The notes under the pieces are model-generated. The model searched no databases. It worked only from the letters and a program-made list of their open reading frames with translations, and had not been told where the DNA came from. DNA of 9,658 nt, taken from NCBI GenBank assembly GCA_043751715.1, contig JAYUZO010000256.1, forward strand, positions 1 through 9,658, written 5' to 3'. The position numbers and the translations under genes were made by a program. Source of the stretch: JAAFHS01 sp043751715. GTDB taxonomy: Bacteria; Pseudomonadota; Alphaproteobacteria; Rhodobacterales; Rhodobacteraceae. Shown here in pieces: positions 1 to 6,997 of this stretch (the stretch's first letter is position 1; each line of letters opens with the position of its first letter).

Positions 1-639
1 CATCAGGTTCAGCGTCGCCTCCAACGGCAACTCATCCTCAATGCCCTCAACCTTGAACATCAGGCCCGCCATCGTTTCATCAAACAGCTTATTCCATGCA
101 CTGGCCCCCACTACGCTGCTGTCGTGCAGGAACCGCTCCATCTCATCGCTTAACTGGTGCGGGCGCATCGCGCGCATCCGGTCAAACACCGGCGTGTAGC
201 GGGCAAGATCGGCGTTTGCCGCCAGCAGCCCTGCCAGATGCCCCTCGTCCAGCCGGTTGAACTCCAGCGAAAAGAACACCAGCGCCGTCGTCGCCTCGGT
301 CACATGGCCTTCCGCGTCCGCCATGAACTTGGCGCGGTCGCTGTCCATCGTGTTCTGGTAATACCGCAGCCCCGCATAAGACATGATCCGCCCGGCAATC
401 ACATCAATCGCCTCATAGGCCAGCACGCAAGCCAGCATCCCTGCCGCATCCAGCCCCGCCAACTTGCCCTCATAGGCGGCTGCAAAATCCGCGGTCGCCT
501 TGCCCAGCCATGCCATATCCCGCGTGAATTCCGCGCTGTCGGGCGCAGGGTACAAATCCCGCAGATCCCATTCCGGCAAATCACCAAAGCCCCCGCCGCT
601 GGCATTGGCATCAAAAACAGGGCGTGTTGTCGGGATCAT
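1..639 (-). CDS. pepF: M3-family oligoendopeptidase F, N-terminal part (runs off left edge)
   Basis: This is a zinc metallopeptidase of family M3 that cleaves oligopeptides in the cytoplasm. Only the first 213 residues are in the window. The N-terminus has the LPEWDLRDLYP block (residues 20-30) typical of bacterial PepF-type enzymes, and the rest is helical, as expected for the region before the catalytic domain. The HEXXH zinc motif would lie beyond position 1 and cannot be checked. The ATG at 639-637 is chosen because a good Shine-Dalgarno sequence (TGGAGG, 650-645) sits five bases upstream and the conserved block follows at the right distance. The gene lies 82 bp downstream of the DNA ligase on the same strand. 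A weak promoter candidate lies in that gap (TTGCCG at 696-691, TAGGTC at 673-668, 17-bp spacer), so it may be read alone or from the repair genes. The reading frame is intact throughout. The family call is firm; the exact substrate is unknown. Confidence 0.88.
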   Translation of the reverse strand, partial: MIPTTRPVFDANASGGGFGDLPEWDLRDLYPAPDSAEFTRDMAWLGKATADFAAAYEGKLAGLDAAGMLACVLAYEAIDVIAGRIMSYAGLRYYQNTMDSDRAKFMADAEGHVTEATTALVFFSLEFNRLDEGHLAGLLAANADLARYTPVFDRMRAMRPHQLSDEMERFLHDSSVVGASAWNKLFDETMAGLMFKVEGIEDELPLEATLNLM

Positions 640-644
640 GGCTG

Positions 645-650
645 CCTCCA
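645..650 (-). promoter_or_regulatory. Ribosome binding site of pepF
   Basis: TGGAGG on the minus strand lies five bases before the ATG at 639. It is one of the stronger Shine-Dalgarno sequences in the window and fixes the pepF start. Confidence 0.7.
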
Positions 651-721
651 AAAACGTGTTGCCACAGGACCTAAGCCACCCGCTCTCGCACGGCAACCCG
701 CCTGTTGTTCATTTTTGGCCC

Positions 722-2338
722 TTAAATATCCCGGGGGTCCGGGGGCTGGCCCCCGGCACTGGCCGCCAACAGCGCCCGCAGATCATCCAGCGTATCGATA
801 TCCGCCACACCCTTGTCCTGCCGCCACCGCAGCATGCGCGGAAACCGCAAGGCGATGCCGGATTTGTGCCGCGGGCTGGCCTGTATGCCTTCAAACCCGA
901 TCTCGAACACCAGTTCCGCCGCCACCCGGCGCACCGGCCCGAACCGCTCCAGCGTGTGCTTGTTCACCCATGTGGTGATCTGGCGAAACTCTGCATCCGT
1001 CAGCCCCGAATAAGCCTTGGTGAACGGCACCAGATCATTGCCATCACGCACCGCAAAGGTGAAATCCGTGAACAGCGTCGCCCGCCGCCCATGACCGCTT
1101 TGCGCATAAATCATCACCGCATCCACGCTGTAAGGGTCGAGCTTCCACTTCCACCACGCCCCCCGCTTGCGGCCCACGTGATAGGCCGAGGCGGCCTCTT
1201 TCAACATCAGCCCCTCGGCCATCTGCGCCCGCGCCCCGGCCCTGATCGTGGCCAACTCGCCCCAATCCGCAAAGCCTATCGCAGGCGACACCCCGATTGG
1301 CAGGCCATCGGGCAACCCCGTGATCATCCGCCCAAGTGCAGCGCGTCGTTCCTGCAAAGGAACAGCGCGCAGGTCGCGGCCTGCGTCCTCCAACAGATCA
1401 TAGGCCAATATCCGCGCGGGCACTTCGGCCAGCAGCTTTTTTGACACGGTCTTGCGCCCGATGCGTTTCTGTAGATCGGCAAAGGGGCGCGGCTGCCCGT
1501 CGCCCCAAATCAGAATCTCGCCATCAATCACCGTGCCCGGCGGCAGGAAGTCCGCCAGCGGTGCAAATTCTGGAAAGCGGTCTGTGATCAACTCCTCGCC
1601 GCGTGACCAGATCGCAAATCCCCCCGCCCGCGCAATCAGTTGCCCCCGGATGCCATCCCATTTCCATTCCGCGAGCCACTCACCGGGCGCACCCAGGGAG
1701 GCCGCCTCAGCCTCCAGCGGGCTGGCCAGCGCAAAGGGATAGGGTGCCAGCCCATCGCCGCCATCCCCGGCAATCAGCGCAGCAAACGTCACGCGTGCCG
1801 GATCCCAATCACCCATCAGCCGGTGCGCGAGCGTGGTTTCCGCCTCACCCGTGGCCTGCGCCAGCGCCCGCGTCATCAGGCCTTGACTGACGCCCATCCG
1901 GAACCCGCCGGTGATCAGCTTGTTGAACAGAAACCGCGCGTCATGCGGCAGGCTGTCCCACGCCTGCAGGATCGCCGCGCGCCGCAGATCAGCAGGTTGC
2001 CCTTTCAGCGCAATCAGGGCCATCAGGGTTGCTGTCAGGCTTGGGTCGCTGTCCTGCGCCGCGGGCGGCAGCACCAGTGCAATCGTCTCGGCCAGATCGC
2101 CGACAATGGGGTAGGCCTCTTCGAACAACCACAAGGGAATGCCCGCCGCCTCTGCCGCCCATTCGCGCAATTCGGTGGCCGTGACTGACCGTTTCGGCCT
2201 GCGTCCTGACAGCAGCGCAATCGTCCAGACCCGGTCTTGCGGCGGGGCCACGCGGAAATAGGCGGCCAGTGCTGCCGTCTTTTCGCCCGTCTTGGTTGTG
2301 CCATCCAAGGCTGCGAACAGGGTCGCAAAGGCCTTCAC
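722..2338 (-). CDS. ATP-dependent DNA ligase (cisplatin-damage-response / LigB-like type)
   Basis: This enzyme seals DNA nicks using ATP and probably acts in DNA damage repair. It has 538 residues, a usual length for the bacterial ligase type that pairs with an MBL exonuclease. Visible parts are an N-terminal helical DNA-binding domain (about 1-195), then the nucleotidyltransferase domain with motif I KWDGIR (226-231; K226 is the residue expected to be adenylylated), motif III DGEILIW (272-278), motif IIIa AYDLLE (312-317), motif IV EGLMLK (375-380) and motif V WKWKLDP (396-402). An OB-fold domain follows and ends in RFPRMLRWRQDK (498-509). The GTG at 2338-2336 is chosen over upstream in-frame starts because AGGAGGT stands seven bases before it and homologues begin with a KAFAxLF-like segment. 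The gene overlaps the exonuclease stop as GTGA, so the two are probably translationally coupled. The last residues (GGQPPDPRDI) are encoded by a GC palindrome and look repeat-derived. The helicase and PdeM-type endonuclease that often join this pair are not in the window. Confidence 0.93.
   Translation of the reverse strand: MKAFATLFAALDGTTKTGEKTAALAAYFRVAPPQDRVWTIALLSGRRPKRSVTATELREWAAEAAGIPLWLFEEAYPIVGDLAETIALVLPPAAQDSDPSLTATLMALIALKGQPADLRRAAILQAWDSLPHDARFLFNKLITGGFRMGVSQGLMTRALAQATGEAETTLAHRLMGDWDPARVTFAALIAGDGGDGLAPYPFALASPLEAEAASLGAPGEWLAEWKWDGIRGQLIARAGGFAIWSRGEELITDRFPEFAPLADFLPPGTVIDGEILIWGDGQPRPFADLQKRIGRKTVSKKLLAEVPARILAYDLLEDAGRDLRAVPLQERRAALGRMITGLPDGLPIGVSPAIGFADWGELATIRAGARAQMAEGLMLKEAASAYHVGRKRGAWWKWKLDPYSVDAVMIYAQSGHGRRATLFTDFTFAVRDGNDLVPFTKAYSGLTDAEFRQITTWVNKHTLERFGPVRRVAAELVFEIGFEGIQASPRHKSGIALRFPRMLRWRQDKGVADIDTLDDLRALLAASAGGQPPDPRDI
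731..757 (-). repeat. GC palindrome at the 3' end of the ligase gene (repeat-like, possible terminator)
   Basis: CCGGGGG (739-745) and CCCCCGG (750-756) form a perfect 7-bp stem with a four-base loop. A further CCGGGGG copy lies directly beside it (731-737). Read on the minus strand, the hairpin is followed by GGATATTT and the ligase stop. From memory, very similar GGGGGC..GCCCCCGG-ACCCCCGG-ATATTT strings occur at gene ends in many Rhodobacteraceae genomes, so this is probably a dispersed repeat that supplies the last codons of the ligase gene. It has only a short T stretch, so it would be a weak intrinsic terminator at best. Confidence 0.5.
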
Positions 2339-3351
2339 GCTGTGACCTCCTCTTCCTCGGCCGCGTCGCCTACATATTCTGTCGCCACGATTCCGGCCTG
2401 ATAACCCTCCGCCTCTAACCAGCGGCGGAACTGGGATGTGTAGCCATGCGTCACGAACACCCGTTGCGCCCCCATTTCCCGGATCGCCATATTCAAGCCC
2501 GGCCAATCCGCGTGGTCACTGATGACAAACCCCGTCGTCCCGCGCCTGCGCCGCACCCCGCGCAAGGCCATCCAGCCCGATGCCGCCGCCTCATCGCGCG
2601 GCCCGAACTTTGCCGCCCATGCACTGCCCAAAGCTGCAGGCGGGCAGATCACCAGTGCACCCGCATTGGCCCTCGCATCAAAGCCCGCGCCCGCATGCAC
2701 CGTGTCCGGCAACGCATATCCCGCCCCCCGCAGGGCCGCGTTCGTCGCCTCCACCGCCGTGTGGCACAGGATCGGCCCCACCCCGATGGCCGCCAGCCCC
2801 ACCATCAGCCGCTGCGCCTTGCCCAGCGAATATGCCCCGATGATTGACGTAATGCCCTGCGCCGCATTGCCCCGCCACCACGCCGCAATCCGCGCCATGG
2901 ACGCGGTATTGGTCTCCCAGCGGAACACCGGCAGCCCGAAGGTGCATTCGCTGATAAAGGTATCGCAGCGCACAGGTGCCCAGGGTTCGGCCAGACCATC
3001 GGGGTCTACCTTGTAGTCACCCGATACCACCCAAACCTCACCCCCGCGTTCCACCCGGATCATCGCTGAACCGGGCACATGGCCTGCGGGATGAAAGCTG
3101 ACGGTGACCCCGTTCACCACCAAAGGCACATCAAACCCCAGCACCTGCCCGTTGATCGCCCCTAACCGGTGGCGCATCACGGCATCGGTACCGGGGGTGG
3201 ACAGATAATGCCCATGCCCCCAGCGGGCATGATCGGAATGCGCATGGGTGATCAGCGCGCGGTCAACGGCGCGCCACGGGTCAATAAAAAAACCACCTGA
3301 GGGGCAATAGATGCCTTTGTCGGTAAAGGTCAGAACCGGTTCGCGTGTCAT
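2335..3351 (-). CDS. Ligase-associated DNA damage response exonuclease (MBL / beta-CASP fold)
   Basis: This is a predicted metal-dependent nuclease of the metallo-beta-lactamase/beta-CASP superfamily (SNM1/Artemis/CPSF-like) that works with the ATP-dependent ligase encoded directly downstream. The 338-residue protein shows the metal-binding signature HAHSDH (36-41), a further histidine in PAGHVPGS (H91), the aspartate in SGDYK (D112), and C-terminal ISDHADW (H280) and VTHGY (H302) motifs of the beta-CASP part. An SECTFGLP segment (134-141) is also typical of this group. The reading frame is open 35 codons further upstream, but that extension is low-complexity and overlaps the promoter region. 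The ATG at 3351-3349 gives the usual MTxxPVLTFTDxGIYCP start, although no strong Shine-Dalgarno sequence precedes it. The protein ends in an acidic EEEEVTA tail. The gene is divergent from the ATP-grasp gene. I cannot tell the polarity or preferred substrate of the nuclease from sequence. Confidence 0.92.
   Translation of the reverse strand: MTREPVLTFTDKGIYCPSGGFFIDPWRAVDRALITHAHSDHARWGHGHYLSTPGTDAVMRHRLGAINGQVLGFDVPLVVNGVTVSFHPAGHVPGSAMIRVERGGEVWVVSGDYKVDPDGLAEPWAPVRCDTFISECTFGLPVFRWETNTASMARIAAWWRGNAAQGITSIIGAYSLGKAQRLMVGLAAIGVGPILCHTAVEATNAALRGAGYALPDTVHAGAGFDARANAGALVICPPAALGSAWAAKFGPRDEAAASGWMALRGVRRRRGTTGFVISDHADWPGLNMAIREMGAQRVFVTHGYTSQFRRWLEAEGYQAGIVATEYVGDAAEEEEVTA
2345..2351 (-). 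promoter_or_regulatory. Ribosome binding site deciding the ligase GTG start
   Basis: AGGAGGT on the minus strand is followed by six bases and then GTG (2338-2336). It lies inside the final glutamate-rich codons of the exonuclease (EEEEV), so one stretch of DNA serves as both protein tail and translation signal. Confidence 0.75.
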
Positions 3352-3397
3352 GACCAGCAGGATAGCGCAAAGGTGGGCAGGGGGAAGTTGCCACGTT

Positions 3398-3414
3398 TGC
3401 CTATTATTTAGGCA
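3398..3414. promoter_or_regulatory. 17-bp palindrome in the divergent intergenic region (candidate operator)
   Basis: TGCCTA (3398-3403) and TAGGCA (3409-3414) are perfect inverted half-sites around TTATT. This is the only A/T-rich patch in the 159 bp between the exonuclease start (3351) and the ATP-grasp start (3511). A dimeric regulator could bind here. The A/T core (TATTAT on plus, AAATAAT on minus) could also serve as a -10 element, but I see no convincing -35 at the right distance on either strand. Confidence 0.35.
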
Positions 3415-3510
3415 TCCGCGCGGGAAAATGGCGGTTCGTGCGGTTTGGCCTAGCATGCCCGGCCCAGTGCCGCTTTACTGGCCGCATTGGGAATACAGGG
3501 GTGCGGCACG

Positions 3511-4923
3511 GTGACGGCATTCTTTAACGAGATGTATCAGGGCGAAAACGTGCGCCCGCCTTACGCGGCCTTGGGCGATTGGATGCAATCCATGCCGGCC
3601 GCCTTGCGCAGCCTCAAACAGGCCGAGGCTGAACAGCTGTTCCGCCGCATCGGCATTACCTTTGCCGTTTATGGCGAAGGCGGCGATCCTGACAGGCTGA
3701 TTCCGTTTGATATGTTTCCACGTGTGTTCACCGCCGCTGAATGGGCGCGGCTGGAGCGCGGCATCAAACAACGCGCCCGCGCGCTGAATGCGTTTCTGGT
3801 GGATGTCTACGGGCGCGGTGAAATAGTGCGCGCCGGGCGCATTCCGGCCAATCTGGTCTATCAGAACGCAGCCTACGAAAAGGCCGTGGTGGGGATCAAG
3901 CCGCCCAAGGGCGTTTATTCGCATATCGTGGGCATTGATCTGGTGCGCACCGGCCCAGATGATTTCTTTGTGCTGGAGGATAACTGCCGCACGCCTTCGG
4001 GTGTGTCCTACATGTTGGAAAACCGCGAAATCATGATGCGGATGTTTCCTGATCTGTTCCGCGCCAACCGCATTGAACCGGTGGACAATTACCCCGAAAT
4101 CCTGCGCCGCACGCTGGCATCGGTGGCCCCCGCCAAATGCAATGGCGAACCCACCGTGGTGATCCTGACGCCGGGGCATTTCAATTCGGCCTATTATGAA
4201 CATTCGTTTCTGGCCGATCTGATGGGCGTGGAACTGGTCGAAGGGCAGGATCTGTTCGTGGAGGGCGAATTTGTCTTCATGCGCACCACCGAAGGCCCGC
4301 GCCGGGTGGATGTGATCTACCGCCGCATTGATGATGATTTCATTGATCCCTTGTGCTTTCGCCCTGACAGCATGCTGGGCATTCCGGGTTTGATGGATGT
4401 CTACAGGGCAGGCGGCGTGGCGATCTGTTCGGCACCCGGCGCGGGCGTGGCGGATGACAAGGCGGTGTATACCTTTGTGCCGGAAATGATCCGGTTCTAT
4501 CTGGGCGAAGAACCGATCCTGAAGAACGTGCCGACATGGCAGTGCGGCAAGGCGGATGATTGCAAGCATGTGCTGGACCAGTTGCACGAACTGGTGGTCA
4601 AAGAGGTGCACGGGTCGGGCGGATACGGCATGCTGGTGGGGCCAAAATCGACCAAGGCCGAGATTGAGGCGTTTCGCGCGCGTATCATCGCCGATCCACA
4701 CAACTACATCGCCCAGCCGACGCTGGCGCTGTCAACCACGCCCACCTTTGTGGCCGAAGGCGTGGCACCGCGCCATGTGGATTTGCGGCCCTATTGTCTG
4801 GTCGGCGAACGGATTGAACTGGTGCCGGGGGGGCTGACGCGGGTCGCGCTCAAGGAAGGGTCACTGGTGGTGAATTCGTCGCAGGGCGGCGGGGTCAAGG
4901 ATACATGGGTGCTGGCGGAATGA
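3511..4923 (+). CDS. Circularly permuted ATP-grasp protein (DUF404/DUF407, CP_ATPgrasp type)
   Basis: This is a predicted ATP-dependent carboxylate-amine ligase of the circularly permuted ATP-grasp family, thought from comparative genomics to make amide bonds in peptides or to tag a protein. No substrate is established. It has 470 residues, normal for the family. Visible signatures are the N-terminal FNEMYQG (5-11), the metal/nucleotide-binding VLEDNCRTPSGVSYMLENR (154-172), the ATP-grasp lysine and glycine loop VVKEVHGSGGYG (362-373; K364), HVDLRPY (422-428), and a C-terminal GGLTRVA...SSQGGGVKDTWV block (440-467). The GTG at 3511 is preferred because the family's FNEMY motif follows at once and AGGGG stands nine bases upstream. 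A TTG at 3487 is open in frame but has no ribosome site, and ATG at 3532 would remove the motif. It is the first gene of a cluster with Alpha-E, transglutaminase and Anbu genes. It is cytoplasmic: no signal peptide or membrane segment is seen. Confidence 0.92.
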   Translation: MTAFFNEMYQGENVRPPYAALGDWMQSMPAALRSLKQAEAEQLFRRIGITFAVYGEGGDPDRLIPFDMFPRVFTAAEWARLERGIKQRARALNAFLVDVYGRGEIVRAGRIPANLVYQNAAYEKAVVGIKPPKGVYSHIVGIDLVRTGPDDFFVLEDNCRTPSGVSYMLENREIMMRMFPDLFRANRIEPVDNYPEILRRTLASVAPAKCNGEPTVVILTPGHFNSAYYEHSFLADLMGVELVEGQDLFVEGEFVFMRTTEGPRRVDVIYRRIDDDFIDPLCFRPDSMLGIPGLMDVYRAGGVAICSAPGAGVADDKAVYTFVPEMIRFYLGEEPILKNVPTWQCGKADDCKHVLDQLHELVVKEVHGSGGYGMLVGPKSTKAEIEAFRARIIADPHNYIAQPTLALSTTPTFVAEGVAPRHVDLRPYCLVGERIELVPGGLTRVALKEGSLVVNSSQGGGVKDTWVLAE

Positions 4924-4955
4924 TGGGTCTGATCTATGTGCAGTGGCCGATGCGT

Positions 4956-5076
4956 CCCCCCACCCCATCCCTCCCCCACAGTGTGGGGAGGGGGCCCATT
5001 TTGTCTGCCACCAGTGCAGAATTTGACCACTTTGCGCCTCCCTCCCTCCTTGTGGGGGAGGGCTGGGGTGGGGGGG
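4956..5076. repeat. GC-rich inverted-repeat element, copy A
   Basis: The element is about 120 bp, bounded by inverted arms of roughly 24 bases. The left arm (4956-4979, starting CCCCCCACCCCA) and the reverse complement of the right arm (5053-5076) differ at one position. Each arm can also fold by itself: CCCTCCCCC (4969-4977) pairs with GGGGAGGG (4985-4992) with one bulged base, and CCCTCC (5044-5049) pairs with GGAGGG (5057-5062). The right 26 bases (5051-5076) are identical to those of copy B (8515-8540). It fills most of the 190-bp gap between the ATP-grasp and Alpha-E genes and has no coding signature. It resembles a dispersed REP/MITE-like element; no target-site duplication is evident. 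Confidence 0.75.
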
Positions 5077-5113
5077 CGCCGCACGCGCACTTCTGCCAGA
5101 CCGGGCGTGCCAC

Positions 5114-6064
5114 ATGCTAAGCCGCACCGCCGATAACCTGTTCTGGCTGGCCCGCTATATGGAGCGCGCCGAAACCACCGCGCGCCTGCTGGAGGTCGGG
5201 TCGCGCATTGCACTGATCCCGTCGGCGGCAGGGTACCGCAACGAATGGGACAGCCTGCTGCGCGCCACCGGCACGGCAGACGGGTTTGCCGCCAAATACG
5301 GCGACCCCAGCCAGACCAACATCGAATCCTACCTGTTCTTTGACCATGACAATGCATCATCGGTGGCCACCTGCATCACCCGCGCGCGCGAAAACGGCCG
5401 CATCGTGCGCACGGCCCTGACCAGCCAGGTCTGGGATGCCCTGAACACCGCGTTTCAGGAACTGCGCGTGATGGAGGCGGCGGACCGCGGCACGCTGGAA
5501 CTGACCCGGCTGACCGAATGGACCATGCGCCATGCCGCCATGGTGCGTGGTGCGATCGAGGCCACGCAGTTGCGCAGCCCCGGCTATGATTTCATGAACC
5601 TTGGCTACCATCTGGAACGCGCCGACAGCACGGCACGCCTGATGGATGTGAAATACTATGTCCTGCTGCCGCGCGCTGATTTTGTCGGCACCGGTCTGGA
5701 CAACTATCAGTGGACCACGCTGTTGCGCGCCATGTCGGCCCACCGCGCGTTTCACTGGGCCTATGGGGGTGAGGTGACGGCCGCCAAGATCGCGCACTTC
5801 CTGATCCTGAACCCGCAATGCCCGCGCGCGCTGATCACCTGTGTGCAGGGCCTGAACACGCATCTTGATCGCCTGACCAAGGCGTATCGGCGCACCAGCA
5901 CGGCACAGGCACAGGCGCGGGTGGCATTGGCGGGCCTGACCGAGGCGCGGGTGGATGAGATATTCGAGGAAGGCCTGCACGAATTCCTGACCCGCTTCAT
6001 CATTGATATGGCGGGCATCGGCCTTGCTGTGCACGAAACCTATCTGTCCGGGGATGCACGCTGA
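5114..6064 (+). CDS. Alpha-E domain protein
   Basis: This is an all-helical protein of the Alpha-E family, known chiefly as the genomic partner of circularly permuted ATP-grasp and transglutaminase-like proteins. Its biochemical role is unknown; it may bind or position the ligase substrate. It has 316 residues, the usual length. The N-terminal signature NLFWLARYMERAE (8-20) is clear. The piece YMERAETTARLLEV (15-28) recurs as HLERADSTARLMDV (166-179), so the protein carries two related helical motifs and may be an ancient internal duplication. The ATG at 5114 gives the standard MLSRTAxNLFWLARY start, although the ribosome site is weak. The stop overlaps the start of the next gene by one base (TGATG), which implies translational coupling. 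No signal peptide or membrane span is visible. Confidence 0.92.
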   Translation: MLSRTADNLFWLARYMERAETTARLLEVGSRIALIPSAAGYRNEWDSLLRATGTADGFAAKYGDPSQTNIESYLFFDHDNASSVATCITRARENGRIVRTALTSQVWDALNTAFQELRVMEAADRGTLELTRLTEWTMRHAAMVRGAIEATQLRSPGYDFMNLGYHLERADSTARLMDVKYYVLLPRADFVGTGLDNYQWTTLLRAMSAHRAFHWAYGGEVTAAKIAHFLILNPQCPRALITCVQGLNTHLDRLTKAYRRTSTAQAQARVALAGLTEARVDEIFEEGLHEFLTRFIIDMAGIGLAVHETYLSGDAR

Positions 6065-6870
6065 TGTGGCTGACCGTTGATCACGTGACCCGCTATACCT
6101 ATGACCGCCCGGTGCGGTCGGTGGTGCAAAGCCACCGCCTGATGCCATCGGCCTTTGATGGCCAGCGCATGATTGACTGGCAGGTGACCGTATCGGGTGG
6201 CGTACAGGGCAGCACCTTTCGGGACGGGGCAGGGGACCGCCTGCAAGCCTGGACGGTGCAGGGTCCGGTGACCGAAATTGTCGTGCATGTGCAGGGTACC
6301 ATTGAAACCATTGATCTGTCTGGTGTGCTGCGCGGCCACCGTGAAACCGTGCCACCGCAGGCCTATTTGCGCGCGACTGACCCCACCCGTGCCGATGCGG
6401 CCCTTGCGGCCCTTGCTGCACAGGCGCAGCAGACTGATGCGTTGGCCCGCGCCCATGCCATGGCAGCGCTTGTCGCCGATCACATCGCTTACCGCCCCGG
6501 CACCACCGACGCCCATACCACAGCGGCCGAGGCGTTGGCGCAGGGTCAGGGCGTGTGTCAGGACCACGCCCATGCTCTGATCGCGATGGCGCGCAGCACC
6601 GGCATGCCCGCGCGCTATGTATCGGGGTATCTGCATGCCTCAGCTGATGGCAGCCTGCACGAAGCCGCCCACGCCTGGGCCGAGGTCTGGGCCGATGGGC
6701 TGGGCTGGGTGGGTTTTGATGCCGCCAACCGCTGTTGCCCCGATGACCGTTACATCCGCCTTGGGTCTGGCATGGATGCGCAGGATGCCGCGCCCATTCG
6801 CGGCATTTCACGTGGGCGGGCGACCGAAGGCATGGATGTGACGGTGGCCGTGCTGGCGGCACAACAATGA
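6064..6870 (+). CDS. Transglutaminase-like cysteine peptidase family protein
   Basis: This is a 268-residue member of the bacterial transglutaminase-like superfamily (papain-like fold). It is expected to hydrolyse or transfer peptide/isopeptide bonds, possibly reversing or trimming what the neighbouring ATP-grasp enzyme makes. The N-terminal beta-rich domain begins with the typical VDHVTRYTYDRPV (5-17) and contains the SHRLMPS segment (23-29). The catalytic Cys-His-Asp triad is intact: C165 in GQGVCQDHAH, H203 in AAHAWAEVW and D219 in GFDAAN, with GMPARYVSGY (180-189) between them as usual. No signal peptide is seen, so it should act in the cytoplasm. The start codon overlaps the Alpha-E stop by one base. 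The downstream gene is separated by about 170 bp and has its own promoter candidate, so this may be the last gene of the first transcript. Confidence 0.93.
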   Translation: MWLTVDHVTRYTYDRPVRSVVQSHRLMPSAFDGQRMIDWQVTVSGGVQGSTFRDGAGDRLQAWTVQGPVTEIVVHVQGTIETIDLSGVLRGHRETVPPQAYLRATDPTRADAALAALAAQAQQTDALARAHAMAALVADHIAYRPGTTDAHTTAAEALAQGQGVCQDHAHALIAMARSTGMPARYVSGYLHASADGSLHEAAHAWAEVWADGLGWVGFDAANRCCPDDRYIRLGSGMDAQDAAPIRGISRGRATEGMDVTVAVLAAQQ

Positions 6871-6939
6871 CGCCAGAGCTGGACTGACCTTGCGGAAACC
6901 ACGAAGCACGGCCTGAATTTTGTCCCATTTGCAGGCGAG

Positions 6940-6972
6940 TATCCCGCAATCATAGGGTGCACTGCGGGGATA
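6940..6972. other. Imperfect inverted repeat after the transglutaminase gene
   Basis: TATCCCGCA (6940-6948) and TGCGGGGATA (6963-6972) can pair as a 9-bp stem with one bulged G and a 14-base loop. There is no T run after it, so it is a poor intrinsic terminator. It overlaps the direct-repeat region upstream of the next gene's promoter and may instead be a binding site. Confidence 0.3.
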
Positions 6973-6981
6973 ACAGGGTGC
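6954..6981 (+). promoter_or_regulatory. Direct repeat AGGGTGC, 21 bp apart, next to a promoter
   Basis: AGGGTGC occurs at 6954-6960 and again at 6975-6981, a spacing of two helical turns. The second copy lies where the -35 element of the promoter at 6998-7006 should be, and no good -35 is present. The arrangement would suit an activator that binds the same face of the helix. It could also be chance. Confidence 0.3.
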
Positions 6982-6997
6982 TGTTGCAATACGACTT

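Noticed and set aside
500..1444. Plus-strand open frame of 314 codons opposite the ligase gene
   Set aside because: It is low-complexity Pro/Arg/His-rich sequence, antisense to a gene with all ligase motifs, and it also runs into pepF.
2336..2506. Longer ligase start reaching upstream to 2506
   Set aside because: The extra 56 residues are Gly/Arg-rich and overlap the exonuclease gene, whereas GTG 2338 has an excellent ribosome site and gives the normal N-terminus.
3487..3510. TTG start for the ATP-grasp gene
   Set aside because: There is no ribosome site before 3487, and the added eight residues precede the conserved FNEMY start, so GTG 3511 is preferred.
3475..4701. Minus-strand open frame of 408 codons opposite the ATP-grasp gene
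   Set aside because: It is rich in His, Gln and Ala in the way antisense frames of GC-rich genes are, has no recognisable motif, and lies opposite a firmly identified gene.
4924..5113. Small frames in the ATP-grasp/Alpha-E spacer as genes
   Set aside because: They are generated by the Pro/Gly-coding GC repeat and start without ribosome sites; they do not resemble proteins.
5357..6949. Minus-strand open frame of 530 codons opposite Alpha-E and transglutaminase genes
   Set aside because: Its composition is dominated by Arg, Pro, Gly and Ser, and it runs across the junction of two well-supported plus-strand genes, so it is a shadow frame.
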